Source: Pleomorphovibrio marinus (GTDB lineage Bacteria; Bacteroidota; Bacteroidia; Cytophagales; Cyclobacteriaceae). Taken from it: 64,000 bases of DNA. The DNA is taken from positions 1 through 64,000 of the forward strand of contig NZ_QCXY01000013.1 of NCBI RefSeq assembly GCF_003347495.1, in the 5' to 3' direction. The notes beneath the pieces are model-generated. The model was not told where the DNA came from. It saw nothing but the letters and a program-made list of their open reading frames with translations, and did no database searches. The translations under genes and the position numbers were made by a program. Positions 25,411 through 34,201 of the stretch are shown here, piece after piece. Every line of letters begins with the position of its first letter. Position 1 is the first letter of the stretch.

Positions 25411-26446
25411 CGGCATAGGACCAGAAGTAGTTGATCAAGCAGTAAAAGTGGTGAAGGCCATAGGAAAGAAGTTTGGCCACACCCTGAATTTTGAGGAAGC
25501 ATTAACCGGGGCCGCAGCCATAGATGCTGTAGGAAACCCTTATCCAGACAGCACCCATGAGGTTTGCCTTAAGGCCGACGCCGTTTTGTTTGGGGCCATT
25601 GGCCATCCCAAATTCGACAATGACCCTTCTGCCAAGGTAAGACCAGAGCAGGGCCTCTTGGAAATGCGAAAAAAACTGGGATTGTTTTGCAACGTAAGAC
25701 CTACTTTTACTTTTCCATCCCTGGTTCATAAATCCCCTCTTAAGAAAGACAGGATTGAGGGCACAGACCTGGTATTCCTCAGGGAGCTTACCGGGGGAAT
25801 TTATTTTGGGGAGCCCAGGGGAAGAAACGAGCAAGGCACCAAGGCTTTTGACACTTGTGTATACAGCGTAGAGGAAATTGAGCGCCTTGCAAGGATGGGC
25901 TTTGAATTTGCCCAAAAGCGGAGAAAATTACTGACCTGTGTGGACAAAGCCAATGTACTTGCCACTTCCAGGCTATGGAGAGAAACCGTACAACGACTTG
26001 CACCAGAGTATCCTGATGTAAAAGTGGAGTACGAATTTGTGGATGCGGTGGCCATGCGACTTATCCAATGGCCGAAATCCTATGATGTCCTGATCACAGA
26101 AAACATGTTTGGGGATATTTTGACCGATGAGGCTTCGGTGATCAGTGGATCCATGGGACTTATGCCTTCCGCCTCCATTGGCACCAAGACAAAACTTTTT
26201 GAGCCTATTCATGGATCTTACCCCCAAGCAGCGGGAAAAGACATTGCCAACCCCTTGGCCACTGTTTTGTCAGCAGCCATGATGTTTGAATATGCCTTTG
26301 GGCTTCAAGAAGAAGCCAATGCCATTTCCGAGGTGGTAAACCTGTCCTTGGAGAAGGGTATCGTGACCGAAGACCTTTCAGAAGGAGATAAAGCCTACAA
26401 AACCTCCGAGGTGGGAGATTGGCTCGTTGAGCAATTAGAGAAATGA
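25379..26446 (+). CDS. leuB: 3-isopropylmalate dehydrogenase
   Basis: 355 residues. NAD-dependent oxidative decarboxylation of 3-isopropylmalate, and of 3-methylmalate if the citramalate route runs. Motifs: IALLPGDGIGPEVVDQA, the NAD/substrate region LTGGIYFGEPRG, the Lys-Ala-Asn motif CVDKANVLATSRLWRE, and DVLITENMFGDILTDEAS with GSMGLMPSAS. The start overlaps the cimA 3' end by 32 bases, implying translational coupling; a second ATG two codons on is an equally possible start. Last gene of the operon, followed by a strong terminator. Confidence 0.95.
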   Translation: MEMNIALLPGDGIGPEVVDQAVKVVKAIGKKFGHTLNFEEALTGAAAIDAVGNPYPDSTHEVCLKADAVLFGAIGHPKFDNDPSAKVRPEQGLLEMRKKLGLFCNVRPTFTFPSLVHKSPLKKDRIEGTDLVFLRELTGGIYFGEPRGRNEQGTKAFDTCVYSVEEIERLARMGFEFAQKRRKLLTCVDKANVLATSRLWRETVQRLAPEYPDVKVEYEFVDAVAMRLIQWPKSYDVLITENMFGDILTDEASVISGSMGLMPSASIGTKTKLFEPIHGSYPQAAGKDIANPLATVLSAAMMFEYAFGLQEEANAISEVVNLSLEKGIVTEDLSEGDKAYKTSEVGDWLVEQLEK

Positions 26447-26470
26447 ATTGGGATTACAATAGCTTATTGC

Positions 26471-26504
26471 GCCGGATCAAATGACTTTGATCCGGCTTTT
26501 TTTT
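26471..26504 (+). terminator. Intrinsic terminator of the ilv-leu operon
   Basis: GCCGGATCAAA (26471-26481) pairs perfectly with TTTGATCCGGC around a 4-base loop, followed by eight T. It lies 25 bases after the leuB stop. Confidence 0.93.
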
Positions 26505-26795
26505 GGGTTAGTTGACTTATTTTTAGAAATCAGATGTTGTATTTTTTTCTGCTGCCCAGAAGAAGATCCTCCAACCGAAGCCCTAGCTTTTACCTTCATG
26601 CAGATTGCATATAATTGGGAGTCTTGATGTTTTAGGACGCAAGAAACCACACTTCAAATTTAATAGTATTACTATCATAAAAATATTTTTTACTATTTTT
26701 TGATAATTTATACTAACAATGGCAACCCGACTACTATTACCTCCGTAAAACCTATCAAATATCAACAATTATTTAACTACCAAACTGTTATAATC
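26505..26795. other. AT-rich intergenic stretch
   Basis: No gene recognised between the operon terminator and the small secreted protein. The part at 26640-26720 is strongly AT-rich and probably carries the promoter for the next gene (TATTTTTTG near 26694 is a loose -7 match). A frame-extended start at 26700 would lie inside this region and is not favoured. Confidence 0.45.
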
Positions 26796-27227
26796 ATGAA
26801 AACTCCATTGAAAAATGCCGCTTCTCTGTTTGCAGTACTGTTTATGGTAATGGGCTTGTCCACCTTTGCCACAGCCTCCTCCAACCATCCTGACAACCTT
26901 TTGCTTCCCGTGGAGAAAAAGGGGAAATTCGCCAAATTGGATGTCAGTTCCTTACCAATGGACCAAGAGGTCACTATCAGGATTAGGGATAATTCCGAAA
27001 GGCTAGTGGACGAGTTTAAGGTAAAAAATACCGGGCAAAACCATGTGCTCGTCAATTTTAACCGATTAAAGCCCGGGATTTATTCTCTGAACATTTTGCG
27101 GGGTGAAAACGATGTGGTGAGAAAAATATTAAATATCCACTGGAATCAAGTTGCGGTCAATAACGTGGTTTCCCTGAGTAGGGACAGTGGTCAGGAAACT
27201 CGTTGGCCATTATATTTGATTAGGTGA
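26796..27227 (+). CDS. Small secreted protein of unknown function
   Basis: 143 residues from the chosen ATG (MKTPLKNAASLFAVLFMVMG), which begins an ideal signal peptide ending TFATASS; the frame also extends 32 codons upstream through promoter-like DNA. The mature part is beta-rich (VTIRIRDNSERLVDEFKVKNTG, LVNFNRLKPGIYSLNILRGENDVVRKIL). The GxYxLxIxxGxxxxxKKI-like ending resembles the fold of T9SS C-terminal sorting domains and other short immunoglobulin-like envelope proteins of Bacteroidota, but a canonical sorting signal is not present at the very end. Function unknown. Confidence 0.65.
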   Translation: MKTPLKNAASLFAVLFMVMGLSTFATASSNHPDNLLLPVEKKGKFAKLDVSSLPMDQEVTIRIRDNSERLVDEFKVKNTGQNHVLVNFNRLKPGIYSLNILRGENDVVRKILNIHWNQVAVNNVVSLSRDSGQETRWPLYLIR

Positions 27228-27492
27228 TATTGACTAACCAACTATTTATATACAAAGCCCATGATGCATTCCTGCATATATGGGCTTTAACGCGTTTAAA
27301 GATGATCTACGAATTGAATCCTTTATTTTAATGGAATACCTTTTTAAATAAAAATTCTAAGTTTGGCTATATGCTTTAGAGTTGTTAGGAGAACTTTTGC
27401 TTTACAGCATAAAAGAAGCAGTAGTGGGTTTATCAAGAATGAATTTCCAGAATTTGTGGATTGGAACCAAAAGTGGTAATCCAGATTACTTT

Positions 27493-27966
27493 TCATTTAT
27501 CCAACGATACCACAGAGTTGTGGTGGACGGGAAAATTAACAGAGCTGGCAATAAAACACAGCTCCTTGGCTTTCCGATGAAGGGAAATTGCCTTTTCCAA
27601 CATGCTTGCTTTGGGAACTTTTACCTGTGGGTTGAGCAAGACCTCCTTAAACCTCCCACCCATATCCTGGGATTCCATCAAAACCCCTTTGGCCTCGTCT
27701 TTATACGTTAGGACCTGAACCCCCTCTATGGAACAAAGGTGCAGGTACCACAGCATATGACAAGCGGACAATGCATAGACCAACATTTCCTCTGGGTTGT
27801 ATTTAGTTGGGTCTCCCCTAAATGCCGGATCCGAAGAGCAGATCAAATCTGGCTTATTTATTACAGAAAGCAAGTGCTCCCTTTCATAGGCAAGATAACT
27901 CTCGGTCCCTTGCCCCTTGTTCCCTGTCCAGGTCACGTTTATGCGGTAGGTGTGTGATTTTTCCAT
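27493..27966 (-). CDS. OsmC family protein (peroxiredoxin-like)
   Basis: 157 residues. OsmC/Ohr-type fold. The two conserved cysteines are Cys69 in LSACHMLWYLHLC and Cys137 in KAKELCFIASSVNFPV, with Glu60 in NPEEMLVYAL; in this family they reduce organic hydroperoxides by thiol chemistry. N-terminal strand YRINVTWTG and the GDPTKYNPEEML motif fit the YhfA/OsmC-like branch. No partner genes nearby. Cytoplasmic. Confidence 0.85.
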   Translation of the reverse strand: MEKSHTYRINVTWTGNKGQGTESYLAYEREHLLSVINKPDLICSSDPAFRGDPTKYNPEEMLVYALSACHMLWYLHLCSIEGVQVLTYKDEAKGVLMESQDMGGRFKEVLLNPQVKVPKASMLEKAISLHRKAKELCFIASSVNFPVHHNSVVSLDK

Positions 27967-28086
27967 TCCAAGCTAAAAATACGATAAAATGCATGTAATG
28001 TGAATTGGCCAAAAAATTTCTTATCAAGTTCCTGAGTGAGGCAGACAAAGAATTGGAGATAATAGGGCTCCAAGCCTTTTTGCAGA

Positions 28087-28117
28087 TTGCTGTAAAGCCT
28101 ATTTTTATCTATGTTTG
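28087..28117 (+). promoter_or_regulatory. mutS promoter
   Basis: TTG at 28087-28089 and TATGTTTG at 28110-28117 are 20 bases apart, matching the Bacteroidota -33/-7 pattern. The mutS ATG is 60 bases downstream. Confidence 0.6.
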
Positions 28118-28176
28118 TCTTTTATTCTTCCCCCACCGTGGGTAAGCGTATAACCTAGGATCAACAACCGCTGTAT

Positions 28177-30780
28177 ATGGCTAAATCCGTAAGCAAAGAA
28201 ACCCCTTTAATGAAGCAGTATAATGCCATCAAGGCCAAGCATCCTGGTGCGCTACTGCTATTTAGGGTAGGGGACTTTTACGAAACCTTTGGCGAGGATG
28301 CCATACTTGCCAGCAAGGTATTGGACATCGTCTTGACTAAAAGGGCCAACGGCTCTGCCTCCCATATCGAATTAGCGGGCTTTCCCCATCACTCCTTGGA
28401 TTCCTATCTTCCTAAGCTCATCAGGGCAGGTCACCGGGTGGCGATTTGTGATCAACTTGAGGACCCCAAAGAGGTGAAGGGCATCGTGAAGCGTGGGGTA
28501 ACAGAGCTGGTTACACCGGGGCTGTCCTTTAATGACAACGTGCTGGACAAGCGGAAAAACAACTTTCTGGCCTCCATCCATTTCGGCAAAGACAGACATG
28601 GGGTAGCCTTCCTGGATCTCAGTACCGGGGAATTTATGGCAGCAGAAGGAGATACCTCCTATTTGGAAAAACTGTTGCAAAGTTTCGCCCCATCCGAAGT
28701 GATCTACTCTAAAAGCTCGCGCAAACAGGCCCAGGAACTCTTTAAAAACGAGTTTACTACCTTTCATTGTGAAGACTGGGTGTATCAGTACGACTACACC
28801 TACGAAAAACTGGTTTCCCATTTTGGGACCAACAACCTAAAGGGTTTTGGGATAGAATCCCTGGAACAGGGAATAGTGGCTGCTGGTGCCATATTGTATT
28901 ACCTAGAGGAGACAGAGCATAAGGACATCAAACACATTGCCTCCATCTCCAGGATTGCCGAGGAGAAATACGTTTGGCTGGATAAATTCACCATACGTAA
29001 CCTGGAGCTGGTGTATCCGCAGCAGGAGGGGGGTATACCCCTGATTCAGATTTTGGATCACACCCATACTCCTATGGGAAGTCGTATGATGAAAAAATGG
29101 ATGGTTCTGCCCTTAAAGGAAAAGGAACACATCCTGGAAAGACAGAAAATTGTCAGCCACTTCGTGGAGCAAGAGGAGCTAAGGGAGGAGATTGTCTCCC
29201 ACCTTAAACAGGTTGGGGACTTGGAAAGGCTTATTTCTAAGGTGGCCGTGGGTCGGATCAACCCCAGGGAAATGAACCAATTGAAAAAGGCACTAAAGAG
29301 CAGCCTTCCCATTAAGGCCCTTCTCAAAGAGCAAAAATCTGCTGCCTTAAAAAAATTGGGAGATCAACTCAATCCCTGCGACTTTTTGCTGGAAAAGATC
29401 GAAAAGGAGCTGATGGAGGATGCCCCCATGCTCCTGCACCAGGGAGGTATCATCTGTGGCGGGGTGGATGCGGACTTGGATGAATACAGGTCTTTGGCCA
29501 CTTCCGGCAAGGACTACCTTATACAGCTTCAGCAAAGGGAGGTAAAAAGAACTGGCATAAGCTCCCTTAAAGTGGCCTACAATAAGGTGTTTGGCTATTA
29601 CCTGGAAGTGAGCAATACTCACAAGGACAAGGTGCCCCCTGAGTGGATAAGGAAGCAAACCCTGGTAAATGCGGAACGTTACATCACCGAGGAGCTCAAG
29701 GTCTATGAGGAAAAAATCCTACACGCTGAAGAGCGCATGATCTCCCTGGAGCAAAAGTATTTTCTTCAATTGGTGCAGGATGCCGCCGATTATGTGACCC
29801 ATATCCAGCAAAATGCCCGGATACTTGCCAGTCTAGATGCCCTGCTGTCTTTTGCCAATGTGGCTGCCAGCAACGGCTATTGCCAACCCAAGATCGCCGA
29901 AACGGACTCCATAGAAATCAAGGATGGGAGACATCCTGTCATAGAGAAACAATTGGCCATAGGGGAAGAGTATGTGCCAAATGATATTTTCCTCGACAAT
30001 GACCATCAGCAAATCATCATTATCACGGGTCCTAACATGGCTGGAAAATCGGCCTTGTTGAGACAGACTGCCCTGATTGTATTGATGGCCCAAATGGGTA
30101 GCTTCGTACCGGCTTCCTATGCCAGGCTGGGGATCATCGACAAGGTATTCACCCGTGTGGGAGCTTCGGATAACCTATCCAAAGGAGAGTCTACCTTTAT
30201 GGTGGAGATGACCGAAACCGCCAGTATCCTCAATAACCTCTCGGATAGGAGCCTGGTACTGATGGACGAGATAGGTAGGGGCACCAGCACTTATGATGGG
30301 ATCTCAATTGCCTGGTCTATTGTGGAGTATTTGCACAACCAGCCCAAATGCAGGGCTAAGACTCTCTTTGCCACCCATTACCACGAACTCAACCAGTTGG
30401 CAGAGGACTTTCCCAAAGTTAAAAACTTCAACGTGGCGGTAAAGGAAATGGGAAACAAGGTGATTTTTATGCGGAAACTGGAAAAGGGGGGCAGTGGTCA
30501 TAGCTTCGGTATACATGTTGCCCAGATGGCGGGTATGCCAAACCCGGTGGTACTTCGGGCGGCCGAGATCATGAAGCACCTGGAGAAGGACAAGAGCCTA
30601 CAAAAGCAACAAGAAAAGTTGAGGGACATCCCTAAAAACAACTACCAACTCAGCCTCTTTGAAATGGATCCCAAGTTCAAAGCCGCCAAGGAAATGCTGG
30701 ACAACATAGACATCAACACCATCTCTCCGGTGGAGGCCCTGCTCAAACTGCACGAGTTAAAAAAGACCCTGGAACAGTAG
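28177..30780 (+). CDS. mutS: DNA mismatch repair protein MutS
   Basis: 867 residues, the usual MutS1 length. Recognises mismatches and recruits MutL. The mismatch-reading Phe-x-Glu is F34-Y-E36 in VGDFYETFGEDA. The ABC-type ATPase shows Walker A GPNMAGKS at residues 618-625, then the Q/signature region RVGASDNLSKGESTFMVEM, Walker B LVLMDEIGRGTSTYDG and the switch LFATHYHEL. Domains in order: mismatch-binding, connector, lever (core), clamp, ATPase. Has its own promoter and terminator. Confidence 0.97.
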   Translation: MAKSVSKETPLMKQYNAIKAKHPGALLLFRVGDFYETFGEDAILASKVLDIVLTKRANGSASHIELAGFPHHSLDSYLPKLIRAGHRVAICDQLEDPKEVKGIVKRGVTELVTPGLSFNDNVLDKRKNNFLASIHFGKDRHGVAFLDLSTGEFMAAEGDTSYLEKLLQSFAPSEVIYSKSSRKQAQELFKNEFTTFHCEDWVYQYDYTYEKLVSHFGTNNLKGFGIESLEQGIVAAGAILYYLEETEHKDIKHIASISRIAEEKYVWLDKFTIRNLELVYPQQEGGIPLIQILDHTHTPMGSRMMKKWMVLPLKEKEHILERQKIVSHFVEQEELREEIVSHLKQVGDLERLISKVAVGRINPREMNQLKKALKSSLPIKALLKEQKSAALKKLGDQLNPCDFLLEKIEKELMEDAPMLLHQGGIICGGVDADLDEYRSLATSGKDYLIQLQQREVKRTGISSLKVAYNKVFGYYLEVSNTHKDKVPPEWIRKQTLVNAERYITEELKVYEEKILHAEERMISLEQKYFLQLVQDAADYVTHIQQNARILASLDALLSFANVAASNGYCQPKIAETDSIEIKDGRHPVIEKQLAIGEEYVPNDIFLDNDHQQIIIITGPNMAGKSALLRQTALIVLMAQMGSFVPASYARLGIIDKVFTRVGASDNLSKGESTFMVEMTETASILNNLSDRSLVLMDEIGRGTSTYDGISIAWSIVEYLHNQPKCRAKTLFATHYHELNQLAEDFPKVKNFNVAVKEMGNKVIFMRKLEKGGSGHSFGIHVAQMAGMPNPVVLRAAEIMKHLEKDKSLQKQQEKLRDIPKNNYQLSLFEMDPKFKAAKEMLDNIDINTISPVEALLKLHELKKTLEQ

Positions 30781-30802
30781 CTGCTCGCAATCAACAGCAT
30801 AG

Positions 30803-30833
30803 GATGGGACCTGTTCAGGCCATCATTTTTTTT
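30803..30833 (+). terminator. mutS terminator
   Basis: GATGG (30803-30807) pairs with CCATC (30820-30824), with an inner CCTG/CAGG stem and a 2-base bulge, followed by eight T at 30826-30833. It lies 23 bases after the mutS stop. Confidence 0.75.
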
Positions 30834-30844
30834 AACTATCCATG

Positions 30845-30874
30845 TTGCCTTTTCAAAAATATACCCTAAATTTG
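30845..30874 (+). promoter_or_regulatory. Promoter of the tRNA pair
   Basis: TTG at 30845-30847 and TAAATTTG at 30867-30874 are separated by exactly 19 bases, an excellent match to the Bacteroidota sigma consensus. The first tRNA begins 49 bases after the -7 element. Confidence 0.72.
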
Positions 30875-30923
30875 CATTCACATTAAGGGATACGGATGGT
30901 ATGCCCATTAAAAAGTAAGAAAA

Positions 30924-30996
<73 letters not shown>

Positions 30997-31068
30997 CCAG
31001 TTAAAGCCCTTAGCACAGGGCTTTATTCTTTAGGGGGCTAAGCTTCCCAAAAAAGGGGGGTACCCAAT

Positions 31069-31152
31069 GCCGGGATGGTGGAATTGGTAGACACGCAAGA
31101 CTTAAAATCTTGTGTCCATTAGGACGTGCGGGTTCAAGTCCCGCTCCTGGTA
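31069..31152 (+). tRNA. tRNA-Leu (TAA)
   Basis: 84-base class II tRNA. Acceptor GCCGGGA pairs with TCCTGGT (two G-U pairs), anticodon stem CAAGA/TCTTG with loop CTTAAAA (anticodon TAA at 31103-31105), a long variable arm, T arm GCGGG-TTCAAGT-CCCGC. CCA is not encoded. It lies 72 bases after tRNA-Gly and probably shares its promoter. Its 3' end is the likely prophage attachment site. Confidence 0.96.
31128..31152 (+). other. Probable left attachment site (att) in the tRNA-Leu 3' end
   Basis: The integrase gene starts 75 bases past the tRNA and all following genes are phage genes. Phages with tyrosine integrases usually recombine in the T arm and acceptor end of a tRNA and restore it with their own copy. 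The matching right-hand copy would lie outside the window, so the exact core cannot be defined here. Confidence 0.6.
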
Positions 31153-31226
31153 CTAAAATAAAGCCTATTAACACCCTTATTTCTAGCAAGTTAAAAGGTT
31201 TGTCAAATCGGCCTACTGACAAAAAA

Positions 31227-32378
31227 ATGACAAAACTTAATTATCGGCTTCCAAAGATCTATGATGCGAGCGGGAATTTAAGTAAACAATGGTTTGTCTA
31301 TTATTCATTTCTGAACCCGGAAACAAAGAAGTTCCAGCGGTTCAGGATTTTTCAAGATATCAATTCAGGATCCACCAAAGCAGAACGGATGGAAAAAGCC
31401 AGGTTGGTACAGCTGGCTATGGCTGAATTGTTGGAAGACGGGTTTAATCCTTTTGAAGATCAGGCGCATGATAACACCTTTACAATCATCAATTGCATAG
31501 ATATTTTTTTGGAGGCGGTAAAGGATCGGATAAGGCCAAAAAGCTACAATAGGTATTTTTATGAATTTAGGTTGATGAAACAATGGTTCATTGATCAGGG
31601 ATTACAAAACCTTCACATCAGCCAGGTTAAGAAAAACCATATTTTTAACCATCTTGAATTTGCCCGGCAGCATGGAGACTGGACCTCCGGAAAAACCTAC
31701 AATACCCACAAATCAAACATCTCAAGGCTGTTTAATTTCTTCATTAACAATTATGATGAGGTGTTGGATAAAAACCCGGTGGAAACGATTGAATCCAAAC
31801 CTGTCATTACCCGTGGCAACCAACCCTATAATGAGAATGAATTTAAGGCCATTCAGAAGGTTATTTTAGAAAATGACCCGTACCTATGGAGGATATGCCA
31901 GTTCGTTTACTATGCTGCTGTAAGAAATGAACAGGAGGGACTTAATCTGAAAGTGAAGCATATCGATTGGGGAGCTGGTAAACTGGTATTACCTCCGGAA
32001 ATTACAAAGGCCAAATCAACCCAGTTCATTCCTATTTACCCTGAGTTCAAAAAGATCCTTTTGGAAATGGGGTTGATGAACGTTGAGCCCAATTATTTTA
32101 TTTTTGGCCGGGATGATCGACCGGGACCGCTAAGAGTTGGTAAGGATAATTTTTATGATCGGTTTAAGAAAATGCGTTCTTTGGCCGGGCTATCAAAGCA
32201 TCATGGTATTTATTCTTTTAAGCATACAAGGGCATGTCACATGGTTGATGATGGGTCTTCTTTATATGAGATTCAAACCCTTTTTAGGCATGGTAACTTA
32301 CAGGCTACTATGGAATATCTCAAAAGCGTTGGTAGGATTATCGGTGAAAGGAAATTGAGTTCAGCGAGGGATATTTGA
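31227..32378 (+). CDS. int: Tyrosine recombinase (phage integrase)
   Basis: 383 residues from the ATG giving MTKLNYRLPKIYD; the longer frame begins inside tRNA-Leu and is not credible. N-terminal arm-binding part, SAM-like core-binding domain (about residues 85-185), catalytic domain from about 205. Catalytic residues: Arg233 (AAVRNEQEGLNL), the Lys263/Lys261 beta-hairpin, His333, His355 (LFRHGNLQATMEYL) and the nucleophile Tyr364. The usual second arginine (HxLRH) appears as Lys332 in YSFKHTRA, a substitution I have seen in Bacteroidota integrases. Catalyses integration at the adjacent tRNA. Confidence 0.92.
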   Translation: MTKLNYRLPKIYDASGNLSKQWFVYYSFLNPETKKFQRFRIFQDINSGSTKAERMEKARLVQLAMAELLEDGFNPFEDQAHDNTFTIINCIDIFLEAVKDRIRPKSYNRYFYEFRLMKQWFIDQGLQNLHISQVKKNHIFNHLEFARQHGDWTSGKTYNTHKSNISRLFNFFINNYDEVLDKNPVETIESKPVITRGNQPYNENEFKAIQKVILENDPYLWRICQFVYYAAVRNEQEGLNLKVKHIDWGAGKLVLPPEITKAKSTQFIPIYPEFKKILLEMGLMNVEPNYFIFGRDDRPGPLRVGKDNFYDRFKKMRSLAGLSKHHGIYSFKHTRACHMVDDGSSLYEIQTLFRHGNLQATMEYLKSVGRIIGERKLSSARDI

Positions 32379-32404
32379 AAAAATAATTGAAATTATTTTT
32401 ACTA

Positions 32405-32440
32405 TTTGCTTGCATGGTAAATATATATTTACTATCTTTA
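32405..32440 (+). promoter_or_regulatory. Phage promoter with a 16-bp palindromic operator
   Basis: GTAAATATATATTTAC (32417-32432) is a perfect palindrome just before the Bacteroidota -7-like TATCTTTA (32433-32440), with TTTG at 32405-32408 (24-base spacing, slightly long). The next gene starts 31 bases on. Ten bases (ATATTTACTA) recur at 55711-55720 before the other phage regulatory gene. Confidence 0.5.
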
Positions 32441-32471
32441 CATCATAACGAAACAACAAAACTACAAAGTC

Positions 32472-32723
32472 ATGAAATATCAAGTATCAAACACCGCCCA
32501 AGCAAACACCATCCAGTTACAATCAGTAGGCCACGTAATAGGGGAGCCATCTATAAATGTAAAGCCTGGAAACGTTCTAATGTGGAATTTTGGAGAAACT
32601 GAAAAGGTAATTGAAATAACTGGCGAAACACCTTCATTTATCAAAATTTTGATTGAATCCAAAAGCGGTTTTAGAGGGGAAAGGAAATTAAAGAAATCAC
32701 GTTTAGTTTGCATATTAAAATAG
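32472..32723 (+). CDS. Hypothetical phage protein
   Basis: 83 residues, beta-rich with a basic C-terminus (GERKLKKSRLVCILK). The internal pattern KPGNVLMWNFGETEKVIEI suggests a small beta-barrel. No motif of known function. First gene after the palindromic promoter, followed 7 bases later by a helix-turn-helix gene, so an early or lysogeny-phase role is possible. Confidence 0.55.
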   Translation: MKYQVSNTAQANTIQLQSVGHVIGEPSINVKPGNVLMWNFGETEKVIEITGETPSFIKILIESKSGFRGERKLKKSRLVCILK

Positions 32724-32730
32724 AAACTTA

Positions 32731-32928
32731 ATGACTGACCACGAAAAATTCAAAGCCCTGCTGCAATCGGTGGGGCTTTCATACAAGCAACTGGCAAAAG
32801 AACTGGGACTAACCCATGACAGCGTTAAATCACTTGTGGCCCCGGCAAAGGAACTCCCTAAATGGGCCAAAAGTATGTTGTTGGTTGCGGATAGGTTGAA
32901 ACTTAAAAAACAAGATCATGAAATTTAA
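32731..32928 (+). CDS. Small helix-turn-helix protein
   Basis: 65 residues. A single HTH of the XRE/Cro type: LSYKQLAKELGLTHDSVKSLVAP has the Q-x3-A-x3-G-x5-V spacing. Probably a phage regulator; it is too short for a dimerisation domain of its own. It overlaps the next gene by 11 bases. The palindrome at 32417 is a natural candidate target. Confidence 0.65.
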   Translation: MTDHEKFKALLQSVGLSYKQLAKELGLTHDSVKSLVAPAKELPKWAKSMLLVADRLKLKKQDHEI

Positions 32929-33151
32929 ATTACAAACTACAGGGGATTTTTACCCCAAAGATGAGGAAAGGAAAAAATTAGAGCCTCTTGGGTTTAAATT
33001 TATACCTTCAGATTATGAAAGGTTTTATATTGAAGGAGAGCCAGAAATTGAAATAAATTCTTTAGAAGATTTAATTGAATTTTCTAATAAATTTGGTGAA
33101 TTGATTATATCCGATGGATATATTGAGATTTATGATAATTACAGGGAATGA
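32918..33151 (+). CDS. Hypothetical phage protein
   Basis: 77 residues, acidic. The sequence pattern (GFKFIPSDYERFYIEGEPEIEINSLEDLIEFSNKFGELII) looks like a small alpha/beta fold; family unknown. It overlaps the HTH gene and ends just before a bidirectional terminator. Confidence 0.55.
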   Translation: MKFKLQTTGDFYPKDEERKKLEPLGFKFIPSDYERFYIEGEPEIEINSLEDLIEFSNKFGELIISDGYIEIYDNYRE

Positions 33152-33188
33152 AAAACCCCTTCATTATAAATGAAGGGGTTTCTTTTTT
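33152..33188. terminator. Bidirectional terminator between convergent phage units
   Basis: CCCCTTCAT (33157-33165) pairs with ATGAAGGGG (33170-33178) around 4 bases, flanked by an A run on the left and a T-rich run on the right, so it can end both the plus-strand integrase unit and the long minus-strand late operon, whose last gene stops at 33212. Confidence 0.85.
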
Positions 33189-33211
33189 AGGAAAATCAAA
33201 CAAAAACAAAA

Positions 33212-33751
33212 CTACCATATTTTAAATCCCGTTTTCACCCAATGGACATTCAAATCAGGTTGATATTCATACCCAAACAAAGAACGATCATTCAAATAGG
33301 TGGCTCCTATCTTGTAATTGAACTGGCTTGAAATCCCGCCTTCAAGGTAAAGGCCCTTTGGTTTTTGAATGATTGTTCTGGTTTCGGTTCGGGTGATGGT
33401 GTTCTCAATTTGAGGGATGGACCAATTAGGGGTTAATTCCAAATTCAGAAGCGATCCAGCTACCAAAGCATTGTAACCAATATCACCAAACAAAGTAGCC
33501 TCTAGACCTCTATATCTGTTAATTGGATAAGTTATATCCAATATCACCGTGTCCCTTATATACTCAAAAATAAGGCTGTCTTGGGGAATGAAAATAGTGT
33601 CCCGGTATTCCAGATACACGGTATCAATCTGAATGTCTTCTACTATTTCAATATTTTCGATGTAATTAGGCTTAAAAAATACCCAGCAAATGGCAAAACC
33701 CATCACCACACAGGCTAAAAAAGAAAACAGCGTAATTATGCGGTTATCCAT
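33212..33751 (-). CDS. Membrane-anchored phage protein, possible spanin
   Basis: 179 residues. One N-terminal membrane segment (LFSFLACVVMGFAICWVFF, about residues 8-26), then a beta-rich periplasmic part with strands such as IQIDTVYLEYRDTIFI. Last gene of the late operon, overlapping the amidase by 16 bases. The position after the lysin and the anchor-plus-ectodomain plan suggest a role in outer-membrane disruption, but spanins usually have coiled coils and this has none, so the assignment is inference. Confidence 0.5.
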   Translation of the reverse strand: MDNRIITLFSFLACVVMGFAICWVFFKPNYIENIEIVEDIQIDTVYLEYRDTIFIPQDSLIFEYIRDTVILDITYPINRYRGLEATLFGDIGYNALVAGSLLNLELTPNWSIPQIENTITRTETRTIIQKPKGLYLEGGISSQFNYKIGATYLNDRSLFGYEYQPDLNVHWVKTGFKIW

Positions 33752-34200
33752 GAGAACTCTTTTTTGGCATCATAGCAAGGGCAGGCTCTAGCAATCCCCG
33801 GTAGCTGTCCATGGCCTATTATTTCAATCTTATAATCAATATTGATCTTGCCAACGGCTATATTTTCAATATACTGAAGAATCTGGTAAATGCAATTCAG
33901 TTCCCCCGCCCTTTGCTCATCGGTCCTTGTGTCCTGTGCATCCCTCCAAGTGGTTCCACCTTCCTTTAACCCCCCCTCATAGCAAATACCCCAACTATCC
34001 CGGTTAAACGGCAATGCATGGGCTCCCATTTCTGAAAGTTCCCGGCCCTTTACGATCCTGCCGTCTTTCCGGATGTAAAAATGATAGCCCATTGGTGACC
34101 TTATGCCTCTGATGTTATGATCCCTTTCGAGTTGCTGTTCAGAATAGTCTTTTGTAAAGTCGGTAGCTGAACAATGCGGTACAATCCTGTATATTTTCAT
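33736..34200 (-). CDS. N-acetylmuramoyl-L-alanine amidase (endolysin)
   Basis: 154 residues, Amidase_2 / T7-lysozyme fold. Zinc ligands His9 (IVPHCSAT), His130 (EIIGHGQLPG) and Cys142 or Cys140 (ACPCYDA); GYHFYIRKDGRIVKGR and GAHALPFNRDSWGICYEGG are typical. Cleaves the amide between muramic acid and the stem peptide to release phage. No signal peptide, so it would need the holin-like proteins encoded just upstream. Confidence 0.93.
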   Translation of the reverse strand: MKIYRIVPHCSATDFTKDYSEQQLERDHNIRGIRSPMGYHFYIRKDGRIVKGRELSEMGAHALPFNRDSWGICYEGGLKEGGTTWRDAQDTRTDEQRAGELNCIYQILQYIENIAVGKINIDYKIEIIGHGQLPGIARACPCYDAKKEFSWITA

Positions 34201-34201
34201 T

